Part shown: piece after piece, positions 37,601 through 46,322 of the stretch
How the letters are laid out: each line of letters opens with the position of its first letter
Numbering within the stretch: position 1 is the first letter of the stretch
Source: Pseudomonas lini
GTDB taxonomy: Bacteria; Pseudomonadota; Gammaproteobacteria; Pseudomonadales; Pseudomonadaceae
DNA length: 64,000 bases
Direction: 5' to 3'
Assembly: GCF_964063345.1 (NCBI RefSeq)
Contig: NZ_OZ061318.1
Span: 1,922,001 to 1,986,000 of the forward strand
The notes under the pieces: generated by a model
Told to the model about the DNA's origin: nothing
The model's database searches: none
What the model saw: the letters and a program-made list of their open reading frames with translations, nothing else
Position numbers and translations under genes: made by a program

Positions 37601-39772
37601 GAATCGGTACTCCACGCCATGCCCGTAAACAAGCGTCAGGCACTGGGTTATCGGCCCGGACAAGGTCTTTTCTTCAAGCAATGGATCATGGCCAAGACCG
37701 AAATGCCCAGCGTGCGTCGAGTGCTGCTCGCCGAACCACCGAACGTGCCCGTCCTGCCCCCGGAAACGATCACCCTGCTGCGTGGCCCGCTGTTTTCCAA
37801 ACCCGCCGCGACGCTGCAAGACCGGGTACGCAACCTGTACTCCAACCTGAATGAACGCGAGGTGGAAACCTTCGCTCGATCCTTGAATGCCAAAGAGGAG
37901 CCGCTCCAGGTCATGAAAGCGCTGGAGGATGAACTCGAAAAACTGCGACAGACCCTGGAAAGCTGGAAACCTTCGCCTTATGACGACATGGGTGACGGTG
38001 AGGTTGACCGCGAATGGTTGAGCTTCAAGTACAACGGCGGGAGCTTTATCAGCGACCGACTGTTGCAGTGTTTTGAACGAAGGTCGATGGTCCTCGGTGA
38101 GCGCAGCGCCAGCCTCGAAGGTGGATACGCGTTGGATCTGTCGGCGGAATTCACGGTCATCAACCTCGATCTGTGGTGGGACAAGTTACCGGATATCCAG
38201 CACCTGCTGGATCAGGTCACCACGCTGACGCTGGACCGTGCAACCTTCAACCCCAGAGCAGGCAGTCTGCTGGAAGACTTCCCTGCGCTTGAGCAGCTCA
38301 GCGCCAGAAGCTGTCGGCTGGCCCACTTGCCGGACGGCATCGACAAGATGCATTTTCTGCGCACCCTGCGCCTGACGGACAACTACATCACCCTGACACC
38401 TGACGCCGTCGAGAGCCTCAGAAACCTGACTCGCATGGAAACACTGCGGCTCGATGAAAACCCGGAACTGGGCCTGCTGCCCAATGTCGAGCGCATGCCC
38501 AAACTGATGATCCTCAGCTTGAGCAACACCGGGGCGACGCGCTGGCCTGAGGGTTTGTTCAAGAAACGCCGCCCCCGAGGTTTTTTCCTCGACCTGATGG
38601 AAAACCCGCTCACTGAACTGCCGACCGTGGTTCCGGGCTCCGAAGATGCACGCATCGTAGCCCGCACGCGTTTGTTCGCAGAACGGCTTTCCGACGCAAA
38701 CCGCATGGCTTATGAGGATTACCGAATGTCGGTGGGCCTGAGCCCCGAGCACCTCTATCGGCGTGCCGCCGCGTATGCGATCGATGCCTGGCCGATGCCG
38801 GATGATTCCCGTTGGTGGAGCCAAGTCGTCGCAGGATTGGGGACATTCAGGGAAGAGGCCTGGCACGACATGATGGGCGAGCCAGGCTCCAAAGACTTCT
38901 TCGCATTGATTGAAAAACTCAAGCAATCGGCCGACTACCGCGCGGGTGGAGCACTGCGCGAAAATCTCAGCGCACGCGTCTGGCGCATGATCGAGGCCAT
39001 GGACCTGGACGCCGAGTTGCGCACCGAGCTGTTTGAGATGTCTTCCGCCCCCACCACCTGCGCCGATGCTGGCGCCCAGTTGTTCAACAACATGGGGATC
39101 AAAGTCCTCACCGCCGAAGCCTATGCCCTCTCGACATCGAATGAGATTCTCGAAGGCAGGTTGGTGGCCCTGGCAAAAGGGGCCGCGCGCCTGGCGCGGG
39201 TGGATGAAATCGCCAGCGCCGATGTCCGCAGCCGCACGGGCAATCCCGATGAAGTGGAGGTGTACCTGGCCTACGAAACCGGCCTGGCCCATCGCCTGGG
39301 CCTGCCATGGCAATCCAATACGATGCTTTATGAGCCCGTGGCCGGAGTGAGTGCAAGAACCCTCGACACGGCGTTCGATACCGTGATCTCAATGGAAGCC
39401 GGTGATGGGCTGGTCAATGAAATGATCGAGCAGCCCTACTGGGAAAAGTACCTGCGTCAGACCTACCCCGACGCCTACAGTCGTAATGCCCGAATCTACC
39501 GGGGTAAACCCGAGCTGCTGGATCAGTTGCGCGATGCCCAACGCGCCTGGGCACACTCTGCCCGATGGGCTGAAATGCGCCGCGCGCCATTGCGGCGACA
39601 GTTGCAGGATCTCGCCGATCAACTTCCCGTGGACCACAGCGTGGTGTTTACCGGCACCGAGATGACCGATGCCGTGCATGAGCGGTTGCTCAACGACATC
39701 GGCTATGACGAAAAGGCGTTAAGCAGACGCTTGACCCGTGAAGCGCTGCAAAAGGCCGATCCGTCGATGTAG
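34697..39772 (+). CDS. NEL-type E3 ubiquitin ligase toxin with LRRs
   Basis: A 1691-aa effector-like protein. The first ~1100 residues resemble the DUF6543 dermonecrotic-toxin-like region, with a hydrophobic segment at ~438-521 (DIFNVALIVITPFVPFLGEL, then GAIAAGAELG). Leucine-rich repeats lie at ~1158-1310 (LEQLSARSCRLAHLPDGI, LRTLRLTDNYI, METLRLDENPELGLLPN). The C-terminal third matches the NEL ligase of IpaH/SspH/SlrP: Cys1455 in TTCADAGAQLFNNM is the candidate catalytic cysteine, and EVEVYLAYETGLAHRLGLP corresponds to the conserved NEL helix. NEL ligases transfer host ubiquitin after delivery into eukaryotic cells. No secretion genes or chaperone lie beside it, so the route is unknown. Confidence 0.88.
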   Translation: MADLQGRITPDQSPDAPGRHYAFIENRIHPVFKSASLRRARELSATRIGPARWITDATNFDHTLLQEANLKLWTEHNSVDQLLAQLKDVYEFAEPLLRTALKDQYGVEDDVRTTCLHLYLPKERPWYAIDFSGGVVTRTVSLLDAALHNFARSETCEADSDFISQPDERGLFDIKPIKRKMSIAQFQTLCRELDIGARYTRYLESVLLSEDAVAKTVLRKKVVNSQKAAFKAAAQLAVIKGDIGPYTRDVVLAMLEGERNLKLKGKHLRFHELSMLDTALAGIVLIAPDLDRTWQTEQVIAYVPQDPEHPLKSYPSLPDFLQELTRQLRENKLIKSSGMTYRQHFSQFVPHQQRGLFFAELQQNLTEVRWHKKEPLDQRPPWREEPVSHPRLHFRTELITGDLWTHLYQQKLNKILNDARHIAVSTADTDSNARWAWWDNFKRIVSDIFNVALIVITPFVPFLGELMMVYTAYQITSDVVESILDLAEGLWTQAAEHIVAVVTNVIQLGAIAAGAELGKFARLRLSPLIEGMKPVRLPNGQSRLWHPDLKPYEQPYLALPDGSRPDERGLHSHKGQSVLPLEGKHYAVQHQEKQGRYRIKHPRRADAYLPELKTNGLGAWTHEGETPQEWEGPTLMRRLGHYVDGFSDTELERARIASGTDDDALRRMYIDNAPPPPLLADSLQRLKIDRQIDTAIGQIRAGHPLEPTSYWFESLLAYLDGWPAEKALKVYENTDLTGRFRQYGNAQASDEQTLATSLSHVMSGQLPQSVIDFLNDAELEALLGPQVAKGDRVQALRNRLGDEAGELRADIFNQLYQAGQTSDNPRIRVLRQTVPELPARTAETLLGEARGAELERLSKEQRVPLRLKTLAREAAFEARISHAYEGFYDDAQWGPDTERLVLNTLRLHSDTFAGLRIEVHEGSFDGPLRCSVGAEDATTVRLLIREESDQYEVRDGANNKLHEADDFVESVLHAMPVNKRQALGYRPGQGLFFKQWIMAKTEMPSVRRVLLAEPPNVPVLPPETITLLRGPLFSKPAATLQDRVRNLYSNLNEREVETFARSLNAKEEPLQVMKALEDELEKLRQTLESWKPSPYDDMGDGEVDREWLSFKYNGGSFISDRLLQCFERRSMVLGERSASLEGGYALDLSAEFTVINLDLWWDKLPDIQHLLDQVTTLTLDRATFNPRAGSLLEDFPALEQLSARSCRLAHLPDGIDKMHFLRTLRLTDNYITLTPDAVESLRNLTRMETLRLDENPELGLLPNVERMPKLMILSLSNTGATRWPEGLFKKRRPRGFFLDLMENPLTELPTVVPGSEDARIVARTRLFAERLSDANRMAYEDYRMSVGLSPEHLYRRAAAYAIDAWPMPDDSRWWSQVVAGLGTFREEAWHDMMGEPGSKDFFALIEKLKQSADYRAGGALRENLSARVWRMIEAMDLDAELRTELFEMSSAPTTCADAGAQLFNNMGIKVLTAEAYALSTSNEILEGRLVALAKGAARLARVDEIASADVRSRTGNPDEVEVYLAYETGLAHRLGLPWQSNTMLYEPVAGVSARTLDTAFDTVISMEAGDGLVNEMIEQPYWEKYLRQTYPDAYSRNARIYRGKPELLDQLRDAQRAWAHSARWAEMRRAPLRRQLQDLADQLPVDHSVVFTGTEMTDAVHERLLNDIGYDEKALSRRLTREALQKADPSM

Positions 39773-39819
39773 TTTCGTGCCGATGCCAGTCTCGCCGCAC
39801 AGGCCTTGAGCGACTGGCA

Positions 39820-41064
39820 TCAACCCACCTCCGAATCCCAGATGACCGTGACCGTGCCCGAGTAACTTCGGGCAACGCCCGGTTTGAGCATCTCCTCGAC
39901 CTGGTCCCGGGCGACTTCGAAATGCAGCGTCCCGGGCTTTTGATCCACGTAAAAGCCAGGCTGGAACCAGTGCGTGCCACTGCCATCGAGCAACAGCGGG
40001 CGGCGATTGACCGGCTGGTTCGCAGCGTCGGTCAAACCAGTGGGCAAGGTGACACCGATGTTGAGCGGCACTGAATGCCCCGTCGCCGGCTCCCGCACGC
40101 CGCAGGTATTGCCACTGATGTACTGGCACTCAAGGTTCATCTTGAAACGGCTCGAGGCCGAAATGTTGAACGTCTGATCACGGAACAACCGCGTCGGTTT
40201 ACGCCCTTGAGTCAACCAGGCCTGCCAGCCACCTTGCGGCACCAGCTCAATGCGCGTACCACCGGGAGGAATGTCCACCTTGAGCGTATGTTGAACATCC
40301 AGCGAGAAATTGAGGAGCAACTGGTTGTCATCCGGAATCATCACGTCGCCCATGTCGAAATCCTGGCGAGGACCGACCGAATACGGGATGGTGCCTGTGT
40401 ATTTACCCGCCTTCATGTTCAGCGGGTCCGGTGTACGCAGCTCATAAGCGAAAACGAAGTACAGGTAGCGGAAGGACATCGGAATGTCGAAAAGCGCCTT
40501 CTTGCTGCACACGCCCGCATTCTCCGGGACTCTCCAGAAACTGTTGTATCCCACGGGGCCAGCCGTCGCCCAACCAACCCCCTGACAAGGTGGAGGGGCA
40601 TATATCCAGCGCCCCCCTTCCCACAAGTTGTCCCATGTTCCCCCACCGGTCAACTCGGTGATCGAGCGGGGGATCGACGCCTCATGGCCAATACCGCCAA
40701 TCCGTATGGAAAGCACCTTGGTATCGCCCGACTCATGCGTCACCGGCACGTCTCGCCACTCCGAGGGCACCCGGGCCATGCCGCCCTGACGCGGGTCCGT
40801 GTGATTAGCCAGGATCGGCGCATTGGCCGTGAACAAAATGGGCGCGCCCAGGCTGAACAGCCCAAAGGGCTCGCAGGCCTGCGGCACCTGCCGGCAGAAA
40901 CCTTCGGACGGCGTCTGATTGATGAATTTGTTGCTCTGCGGATTGGACGAATCGGGCTTGAAGGTTGCCTCGATGTCCACGGTCAAGGCTTGCGCCGACA
41001 GTGCAAACACGGCGCACAACAGGCCGGTCAGTTTTCCAAATGATTGCGTACGCAGACAGCTCAT
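39820..41064 (-). CDS. CS1/Cbl-type fimbrial tip protein 2
   Basis: A 414-aa exported protein (signal MSCLRTQSFGKLTGLLCAVF, cleavage near LSAQA). It is a paralogue of the next gene upstream: both share ATFKPDSSNPQ/SxPDSANPQ starts and a very similar C-terminal half (QHTLKVDIPPGG, LVPQGGW, LTQGRKPTRLFRDQTFN). The layout fits CfaE/CblD-type tip adhesins, with a divergent N-terminal domain and a conserved pilin-like C-terminal domain. The start at 41064 has AAGGAAAGG just upstream, preferred to the ATG at 41085. It is the last gene of the fimbrial operon. Confidence 0.8.
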   Translation of the reverse strand: MSCLRTQSFGKLTGLLCAVFALSAQALTVDIEATFKPDSSNPQSNKFINQTPSEGFCRQVPQACEPFGLFSLGAPILFTANAPILANHTDPRQGGMARVPSEWRDVPVTHESGDTKVLSIRIGGIGHEASIPRSITELTGGGTWDNLWEGGRWIYAPPPCQGVGWATAGPVGYNSFWRVPENAGVCSKKALFDIPMSFRYLYFVFAYELRTPDPLNMKAGKYTGTIPYSVGPRQDFDMGDVMIPDDNQLLLNFSLDVQHTLKVDIPPGGTRIELVPQGGWQAWLTQGRKPTRLFRDQTFNISASSRFKMNLECQYISGNTCGVREPATGHSVPLNIGVTLPTGLTDAANQPVNRRPLLLDGSGTHWFQPGFYVDQKPGTLHFEVARDQVEEMLKPGVARSYSGTVTVIWDSEVG

Positions 41065-41130
41065 TGCCTTTCCTTCAACGATCATAGTGATGCTCGGCCC
41101 GTTGGAACCGTGGCAGCGTTTGACGAAGCG

Positions 41131-42381
41131 CTAGACATCCGAATCCCAGATCACTGTCACGTTGCCCGAGTATTGGCGAGCAACACCTGGACGAAGCATT
41201 TCTGCCACCTGCGCGGCAGGCACCTCGAAGTGCAGCGTTCCCGGTTTGCGATCCACATAAATGCCCGGTTGAAACAACTCCGTGCCACTGCCATCAATCC
41301 GTAGCGGTCGACGACTGACCGCTTGCCCATTGGCATCGCTCAAGCCATGGGGAAGGCTGACGCTGACATTCAGGGGAACGGTGTGACCACTGACAGGTTC
41401 GCGCACAGAACAATTCTGCCCATCCTGCGTGTATTGGCATTCGAGCTGCATTTTGAATCGGGAACTGGCGGAAAGATTGAACGTCTGGTCCCGGAACAGG
41501 CGTGTCGGTTTGCGCCCTTGGGTCAACCACGACTGCCAGCCGCCTTGGGGCACCAGTTCCACACGGTTGCCGCCCGGAGGTATATCCACTTTGAGCGTGT
41601 GCTGAACATCGAGGGTGAAGTTCAAGGCCAGGGTCGAGCTGGTGGGCTGCATGATGTCGCCCATGTCGAAGTCCTGTCTCGGGCCGAGGGTATAGGTCAG
41701 GTTTCCACGGTACTTGCCCGAGGACATGCCCAATGGATTAGGGGTCACCAGTTCGTAGGCAAAGTCGAGATAGTTATAACGCAGCCATGGAACATTGAAC
41801 TGCGCCTGTTTTGCACAAATACCCTCCGTTGGCGTTTTCCAGAAAAAACCGTACCGATTGTGACCGTAAAACCCCACACCACTGATAGCACAGGGTGCAG
41901 GTGCGTAGACCCAGCTACTGCCCCATAACTGATTATGGGCAACTCGATAATCGTCGCCGCCACCCACCAGCTCGATGACGTCCTCCGTTACATACTGCGA
42001 CCCCACGCCGGAAATACGCATTTTCACCGTCGCCGGCTCACCGGTTACTTCGTGAAAGACCGTCAAGTCTCGCCACTGTGTCGGGACCTTGATCATTGCC
42101 CCCTGGCGAACATCCCCGTGACGAGCTTGAATCGGTGCGATTGAGTTGAACTCGATCGGTACTTGCAGACTGAACATCTCATAGTGACGACACTGATCGG
42201 GGTAACTGACGCAGTAACCACTGGACGGCGTGTCGTTGGTGAATTTGTTGCGCTGCGGATTAGCTGAATCCGGTTTGAACGAGGCTTGAATCGACACCTC
42301 CTCCGCCCAGGCCGTGGGTAGCCACATCGAGCACAAAACAATCGCACCGGCACAACGTCGTAACATCTGAAAACGCTTCAT
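41131..42381 (-). CDS. CS1/Cbl-type fimbrial tip protein 1
   Basis: A 416-aa exported protein with a clear signal peptide (CAGAIVLCSMWLPTAWA). Its place after usher, chaperone and a minor pilin matches CfaE/CblD tip proteins. Cysteine pairs occur in the N-terminal half (GYCVSYPDQC; APC...GIC) and in the C-terminal domain (LECQYTQDGQNC). The C-terminal ~190 residues are nearly the same as in the downstream paralogue, while the N-terminal half is much more divergent, as expected if that half binds receptors. Receptor unknown. Confidence 0.8.
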   Translation of the reverse strand: MKRFQMLRRCAGAIVLCSMWLPTAWAEEVSIQASFKPDSANPQRNKFTNDTPSSGYCVSYPDQCRHYEMFSLQVPIEFNSIAPIQARHGDVRQGAMIKVPTQWRDLTVFHEVTGEPATVKMRISGVGSQYVTEDVIELVGGGDDYRVAHNQLWGSSWVYAPAPCAISGVGFYGHNRYGFFWKTPTEGICAKQAQFNVPWLRYNYLDFAYELVTPNPLGMSSGKYRGNLTYTLGPRQDFDMGDIMQPTSSTLALNFTLDVQHTLKVDIPPGGNRVELVPQGGWQSWLTQGRKPTRLFRDQTFNLSASSRFKMQLECQYTQDGQNCSVREPVSGHTVPLNVSVSLPHGLSDANGQAVSRRPLRIDGSGTELFQPGIYVDRKPGTLHFEVPAAQVAEMLRPGVARQYSGNVTVIWDSDV

Positions 42382-42405
42382 CCCTTTAGCCTCATAAAAT
42401 CGATA

Positions 42406-42906
42406 TCAAGCACCGGGCATGACCGCGTTGAAGATCATGTTGACGTTGCCAAAGTAATTGCCGGGCTTGTAAACCCCATCGGCCGGCGGCATCGGGACAA
42501 TTTCCAGCAAGACGCGTTTGCCGGGGGCGGCGTCGGTCGGGGAAACCACTTGAATGCTCTCGACTTCGCTCAACAACGTGCCGTTGAACAACACACGCAA
42601 AGCAATGTCATGGGCCGGGGTGCCGTTGGACAGATACGGCCGGCCTTCAAGCCGCGCCTCGATCGAGCCGGCTTCGTTCTTCACGTCGAAATACTTGCGC
42701 AAGCCGCCCAGCGTCGACGCGGTCAGGCTCCAGGGCAGTTGCTGCTCGCGGTGGATCCAGGTCGGGTCCGAGGGAATCACATAGAACGCCTGGGTCGGGA
42801 TCGTCACGACCACTTCAAACTCATGCACTTCCCTGGCGGCAAACGCCGGATGACTCGCATACGAAACAGCAACCGCCAACAACCCGAAGATCAGTTTCCT
42901 GGTCAT
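42406..42906 (-). CDS. CS1-type minor fimbrial subunit
   Basis: A 166-aa exported pilin-like protein. The signal peptide ends ASHPAFA, and the mature protein begins REVHEFEVVVTIPTQAFYVIP. The VTIPTQ block is shared with the major subunit (SATIPTQVFHAQP) at 46323, and both end with a strand around FNAVMP / VFDAIP, as CS1-family subunits do. Located between chaperone and tip genes, it is probably a minor or adaptor subunit. It starts 4 bases after the chaperone stop. Confidence 0.82.
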   Translation of the reverse strand: MTRKLIFGLLAVAVSYASHPAFAAREVHEFEVVVTIPTQAFYVIPSDPTWIHREQQLPWSLTASTLGGLRKYFDVKNEAGSIEARLEGRPYLSNGTPAHDIALRVLFNGTLLSEVESIQVVSPTDAAPGKRVLLEIVPMPPADGVYKPGNYFGNVNMIFNAVMPGA

Positions 42907-42910
42907 GGCT

Positions 42911-43651
42911 TCAACCCTTCACATCGAGTTTTTTGCTGTTTGCACCTTCCACCATCGTGAACTGATAGTGGCGCCCGGCCTGTTTCTCGAAAGTAAACGT
43001 ACGACCGGCGAGAATGTGATGCTTGGTGGTCGGCTGGCAGTCCTGCTCGTTTTTTACCGAGCAATCCTTGAACTCATCGATCACCACGACCGTGTTGCCG
43101 TTGTTGCGGATCCGGTAGGTGCCGGCGCCGTTTTCGATCGCGCTGTCAAAACGTGTCTGCTTGGGCCGTACGAAAAAAACCGCGCCATAACCCGCCAGCA
43201 CATTGACCCCGGCGGAGAGGGTTTTCTTATAGTCCTCACGCTCTTCGCTGGAGACGGCGAACTCGTCTTCTTTTTCGGGCACTACCGGGACAAAACGCAC
43301 GCGGAAATAACGTTCTTTGTCGCGCTCCCCCATGAACAGCAATCGCGTACCCTGCATGCCATTGGCCGGGACGATCAGTCGAGCCGGGCTGGCCATCAAG
43401 CCATCGCGGGCGCTGCCGTCCGTGCTGGTCTTGAGCGGCACTTCCTGCGATTTGCCGTCGGTGTCATAGAGGATCTCGAGAATGTTGACCTTGACGAAGG
43501 CAGTGCTGTCGCCGCCATTGAAAACCCGTTTCAAAAAGGTACTTTTGTCGCCGTCCAGATAGTCGTAGACGGTGCCGATATTGATACTCGGCGTTGTGTG
43601 TGCGGTCTGAGCAAACAGACAAAAACCAAACAGTGCCAGCAGGCGTTTCAT
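42911..43651 (-). CDS. CS1-type fimbrial periplasmic chaperone
   Basis: A 246-aa exported protein (signal MKRLLALFGFCLFAQTAHT). It has the two-domain immunoglobulin-like organisation of CfaA/CblB chaperones. Visible blocks are SPARLIVPANGMQGTRLLFM and RYFRVRFVPVVPEKED in domain 1, and YRIRNNGNTVVVIDEFKDC in domain 2. It would cap pilin subunits by donor-strand complementation and deliver them to the usher encoded just upstream. Classical PapD motifs are not evident, consistent with the alternate chaperone-usher class. Confidence 0.83.
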   Translation of the reverse strand: MKRLLALFGFCLFAQTAHTTPSINIGTVYDYLDGDKSTFLKRVFNGGDSTAFVKVNILEILYDTDGKSQEVPLKTSTDGSARDGLMASPARLIVPANGMQGTRLLFMGERDKERYFRVRFVPVVPEKEDEFAVSSEEREDYKKTLSAGVNVLAGYGAVFFVRPKQTRFDSAIENGAGTYRIRNNGNTVVVIDEFKDCSVKNEQDCQPTTKHHILAGRTFTFEKQAGRHYQFTMVEGANSKKLDVKG

Positions 43652-43691
43652 TGTTCTTTACCTCGTCGATTAATCACGTTCTGCCGGGCAA

Positions 43692-46214
43692 TCAACCCGC
43701 CGTCGGAGTCCTGAAAGTTGCATCCGCCAACGTATCCGGCGTGCAGCGCAAATCCCCGATCATCAACACGTTGTTTTCCGTGCGCCCGCTGCTCGTATCG
43801 AGGCGGAACTGGCACAACAGCTGATTACCGTGGCGCACTTCCAGCGTCGGTGAACCGGCGTTCATTTCCATGGAGAAGAACCCGTCCACTTCACTTACCC
43901 CGCGACTGGCGTGGTTGATGATGTGATGGCCCTTGAGCGGGTTGCCCTGAGGGTCGATCAGACGCCCGAGCACGGTGAGGGTTTTCATCACTTTCACCTG
44001 GCGATATTCAACGCCGCCCTTGTTCAGGTGATAACTGGAACGGGCCGGCTGGATGGTTGCGGCGGGGACATGGTTGCCCTCGAAGTCGAAACTGACGGAG
44101 CTGCTTTTATAGGCGGTGATCGGCACAAAGTTGCGCCCGGGCTTGAGTACCGCACTGCCACCGCTCAAATCGTCGGCGCGCAGGGCGATGTCCGCGATAT
44201 CCGATTCCACATCGATGATCATGCCGGCGCCGTTGCGGTGGTACTGGCTGGTCATGACCATTTTCTGGCCGCCAACGGCCACGGTGCTGTCCAGGTTCAG
44301 ACCGCCCGTAAGGTCGTTGTTGTAGGACGAACGCTGGATAAACCCGTCGCCATTGACCAGGTCCGATTGCATCGTCGCCATCGCGTTCAAGCCGATGCCA
44401 TAGGTATCGGTGATGGCGGTGGCCGAGACACTTTGCAGCACATGGTCCTGCAGCACTTTGCGGTAGCTGATCGAGGCGTTGTTATCGCGGCCGCCCTCGC
44501 GCGCGGTTCGCGAGCCGATGCTGCCGGAGATCTGTTCACCGGGGCCGCCCAAGGCAATGTTGACGCTCAAATCGACGCCACGATTGCGGTCGTCACCCGA
44601 GCTGAAGCTGCCCGGTCGATCGAACAATGACAGCCGCCAGTTGGCATCACTGCCAAACAATTGGGTGCGCTGGGTCCATCCCAGATCCACGCCCGTGCCT
44701 TCAGTGTTGCCTTCGCTGTGGGACACCCGGGCATTGACCGAACTTTTGCTGGTCAGCCGATGATTGATCGATAAGGAAGAGTTACTGGTCTGCCCGACAA
44801 ACACGTTGCGCTGACGCACTCGTGTGCCATCCGGCAGGGTGTCATAGAGCCGGGTGGTATCGAGCCAGCTGCGGTTATGGCTGGCGACAATGGAGCCAGC
44901 GCCATAGGAATACAGCCCCTGGATGTCGAGCCCGGTGCCGTAGTCTTCGGTTTTGTAGACGTTGGCATACAAACTGGCATTGTTGACGATCGCCCAATCG
45001 ACCGAAGTGCCGTATTGCAAGGCATCGCGTACCTGCCGCCCGCTCAAGCCCAGGATGACCCTTGGATGCACCAGAAAGTTGAAGGCTGCACCGGCGGTCA
45101 TGTCGCCGTCGTCCTGTTCATCCCAATTGCTCAGCACTTTGGATTCACGGCCGGCGAACAGGTTGTAGCGCCAGCGCTCGTCGTGATTGCGCCAATTGCT
45201 GGGCTTGTACACCAGTTCCTGCGTGCTGGAGGTGATCTGGCCGTCTTCGATCAGACGCACTTCCACCTCATAGATCCCGCCCGGCAGCGGTCGGGTATCC
45301 AGAGTCTGTAATCCGGCGGGCACCGGCTGGGTATTGATCAGCAAACCGTCGCGGTAGATCTCCACCGAGCCCTGGCGATTGGCGGTGACATAGATCGGAT
45401 AGACCGCCGCTTTCGGATTGTTGATCGCCAGGCTGTCGGAGCTGCCATACATCACGCCCAAGGCCGTGTCGGGGCTGGTGCCGAAGGTGCGCGGCTGGCG
45501 CGTCAGGCCTTCGGAAGCGGGAGTGAACAAGCCCAGCCGCAGAAAACTGCCTTCCAGTTCACGCTGGGTATAAAGCTCATTCACGGAGTGGTAGAGCTGG
45601 TTGTCTACGCCGCCCAGTCGGGAAAGCTGCACGTTGACTGCTTGCGTCCAGAGGCCCAGGCTGCTGCTGGCCTCCAAACCATAACGCCCACCCAGATCCT
45701 GATTCTGACCACCATTGAGGTTCAGTTGATTGCGCACGATCAAACCGGTGCTGCCACCTTCGGGCAACGTGTAGTAACGCTGTGCCTGATCGTCGCGTTC
45801 GGCGTTTTCCGTGAGAATCGACACCAGCGAATTTTCAAGGCTGTAGTGCACGGCCAGTAACTGTTCGGGGCATTTCGTCGGGCAGCCGCCGAGCGCTACC
45901 CCTTGTTTCAAATAGTTAGACCAGATGTCTCGTTCACTGGCTTTTATCGTGCTGTCGCCGACATCGGCGAAGTCAACGAGGGTGATACGATCGTCGCGGG
46001 TTAACACCACCATCGCCTCACCGAGAAATTGTTGGTCAAGTTCCACTCGTACCGCCAGCGGCACATCAAAGAAGTGCTCTTCGAACTCAGTCGGCAAACC
46101 CTTGGCCTGGGCCAGCAAACTTCGCGGTGTGTGAGCATTTTCCGCTGGCGCGGCGAGAGCCGTTGTGCAGAAAAAAAGGGCAAGCGCCGTCGCGATGGGA
46201 GTCATCGGGAACAT
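43692..46214 (-). CDS. CS1-type outer-membrane usher
   Basis: An 840-aa outer-membrane usher of the alternate chaperone-usher pathway (CfaC/CblC/TcfC). The signal peptide is TPIATALALFFCTTALAAPA. The N-terminal domain is followed by a long beta-barrel rich in alternating aromatic/polar strands (residues ~180-660), with plug and C-terminal carboxypeptidase-like domains (LGRLIDPQGNPLKGHHI). Typical usher segments are VYPIYVTANRQGSVEIYRDG and PAGLQTLDTRPLPGGIYEVE. The exact start is uncertain: 46214 or 46205 both leave a good signal peptide. Confidence 0.87.
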   Translation of the reverse strand: MFPMTPIATALALFFCTTALAAPAENAHTPRSLLAQAKGLPTEFEEHFFDVPLAVRVELDQQFLGEAMVVLTRDDRITLVDFADVGDSTIKASERDIWSNYLKQGVALGGCPTKCPEQLLAVHYSLENSLVSILTENAERDDQAQRYYTLPEGGSTGLIVRNQLNLNGGQNQDLGGRYGLEASSSLGLWTQAVNVQLSRLGGVDNQLYHSVNELYTQRELEGSFLRLGLFTPASEGLTRQPRTFGTSPDTALGVMYGSSDSLAINNPKAAVYPIYVTANRQGSVEIYRDGLLINTQPVPAGLQTLDTRPLPGGIYEVEVRLIEDGQITSSTQELVYKPSNWRNHDERWRYNLFAGRESKVLSNWDEQDDGDMTAGAAFNFLVHPRVILGLSGRQVRDALQYGTSVDWAIVNNASLYANVYKTEDYGTGLDIQGLYSYGAGSIVASHNRSWLDTTRLYDTLPDGTRVRQRNVFVGQTSNSSLSINHRLTSKSSVNARVSHSEGNTEGTGVDLGWTQRTQLFGSDANWRLSLFDRPGSFSSGDDRNRGVDLSVNIALGGPGEQISGSIGSRTAREGGRDNNASISYRKVLQDHVLQSVSATAITDTYGIGLNAMATMQSDLVNGDGFIQRSSYNNDLTGGLNLDSTVAVGGQKMVMTSQYHRNGAGMIIDVESDIADIALRADDLSGGSAVLKPGRNFVPITAYKSSSVSFDFEGNHVPAATIQPARSSYHLNKGGVEYRQVKVMKTLTVLGRLIDPQGNPLKGHHIINHASRGVSEVDGFFSMEMNAGSPTLEVRHGNQLLCQFRLDTSSGRTENNVLMIGDLRCTPDTLADATFRTPTAG

Positions 46215-46305
46215 GAACGAAATACTCTGAAGATAAGTTCGTTGAATCCCGATCGACAGGCAGGGACCGCCCATCGACCGGTAAAGTTACTTGATAAGGG
46301 CGAGC

Positions 46306-46322
46306 CTTAGTTCATAACTAAG
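46306..46322 (-). promoter_or_regulatory. intercistronic hairpin after the major pilin
   Basis: A perfect 7-bp dyad, CTTAGTT / AACTAAG, abuts the stop codon of the major subunit, within a ~108-base gap before the usher. It has no U-tract. Such hairpins commonly stabilise or truncate pilin mRNA so the major subunit outnumbers the usher; this role is inferred. Confidence 0.45.
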
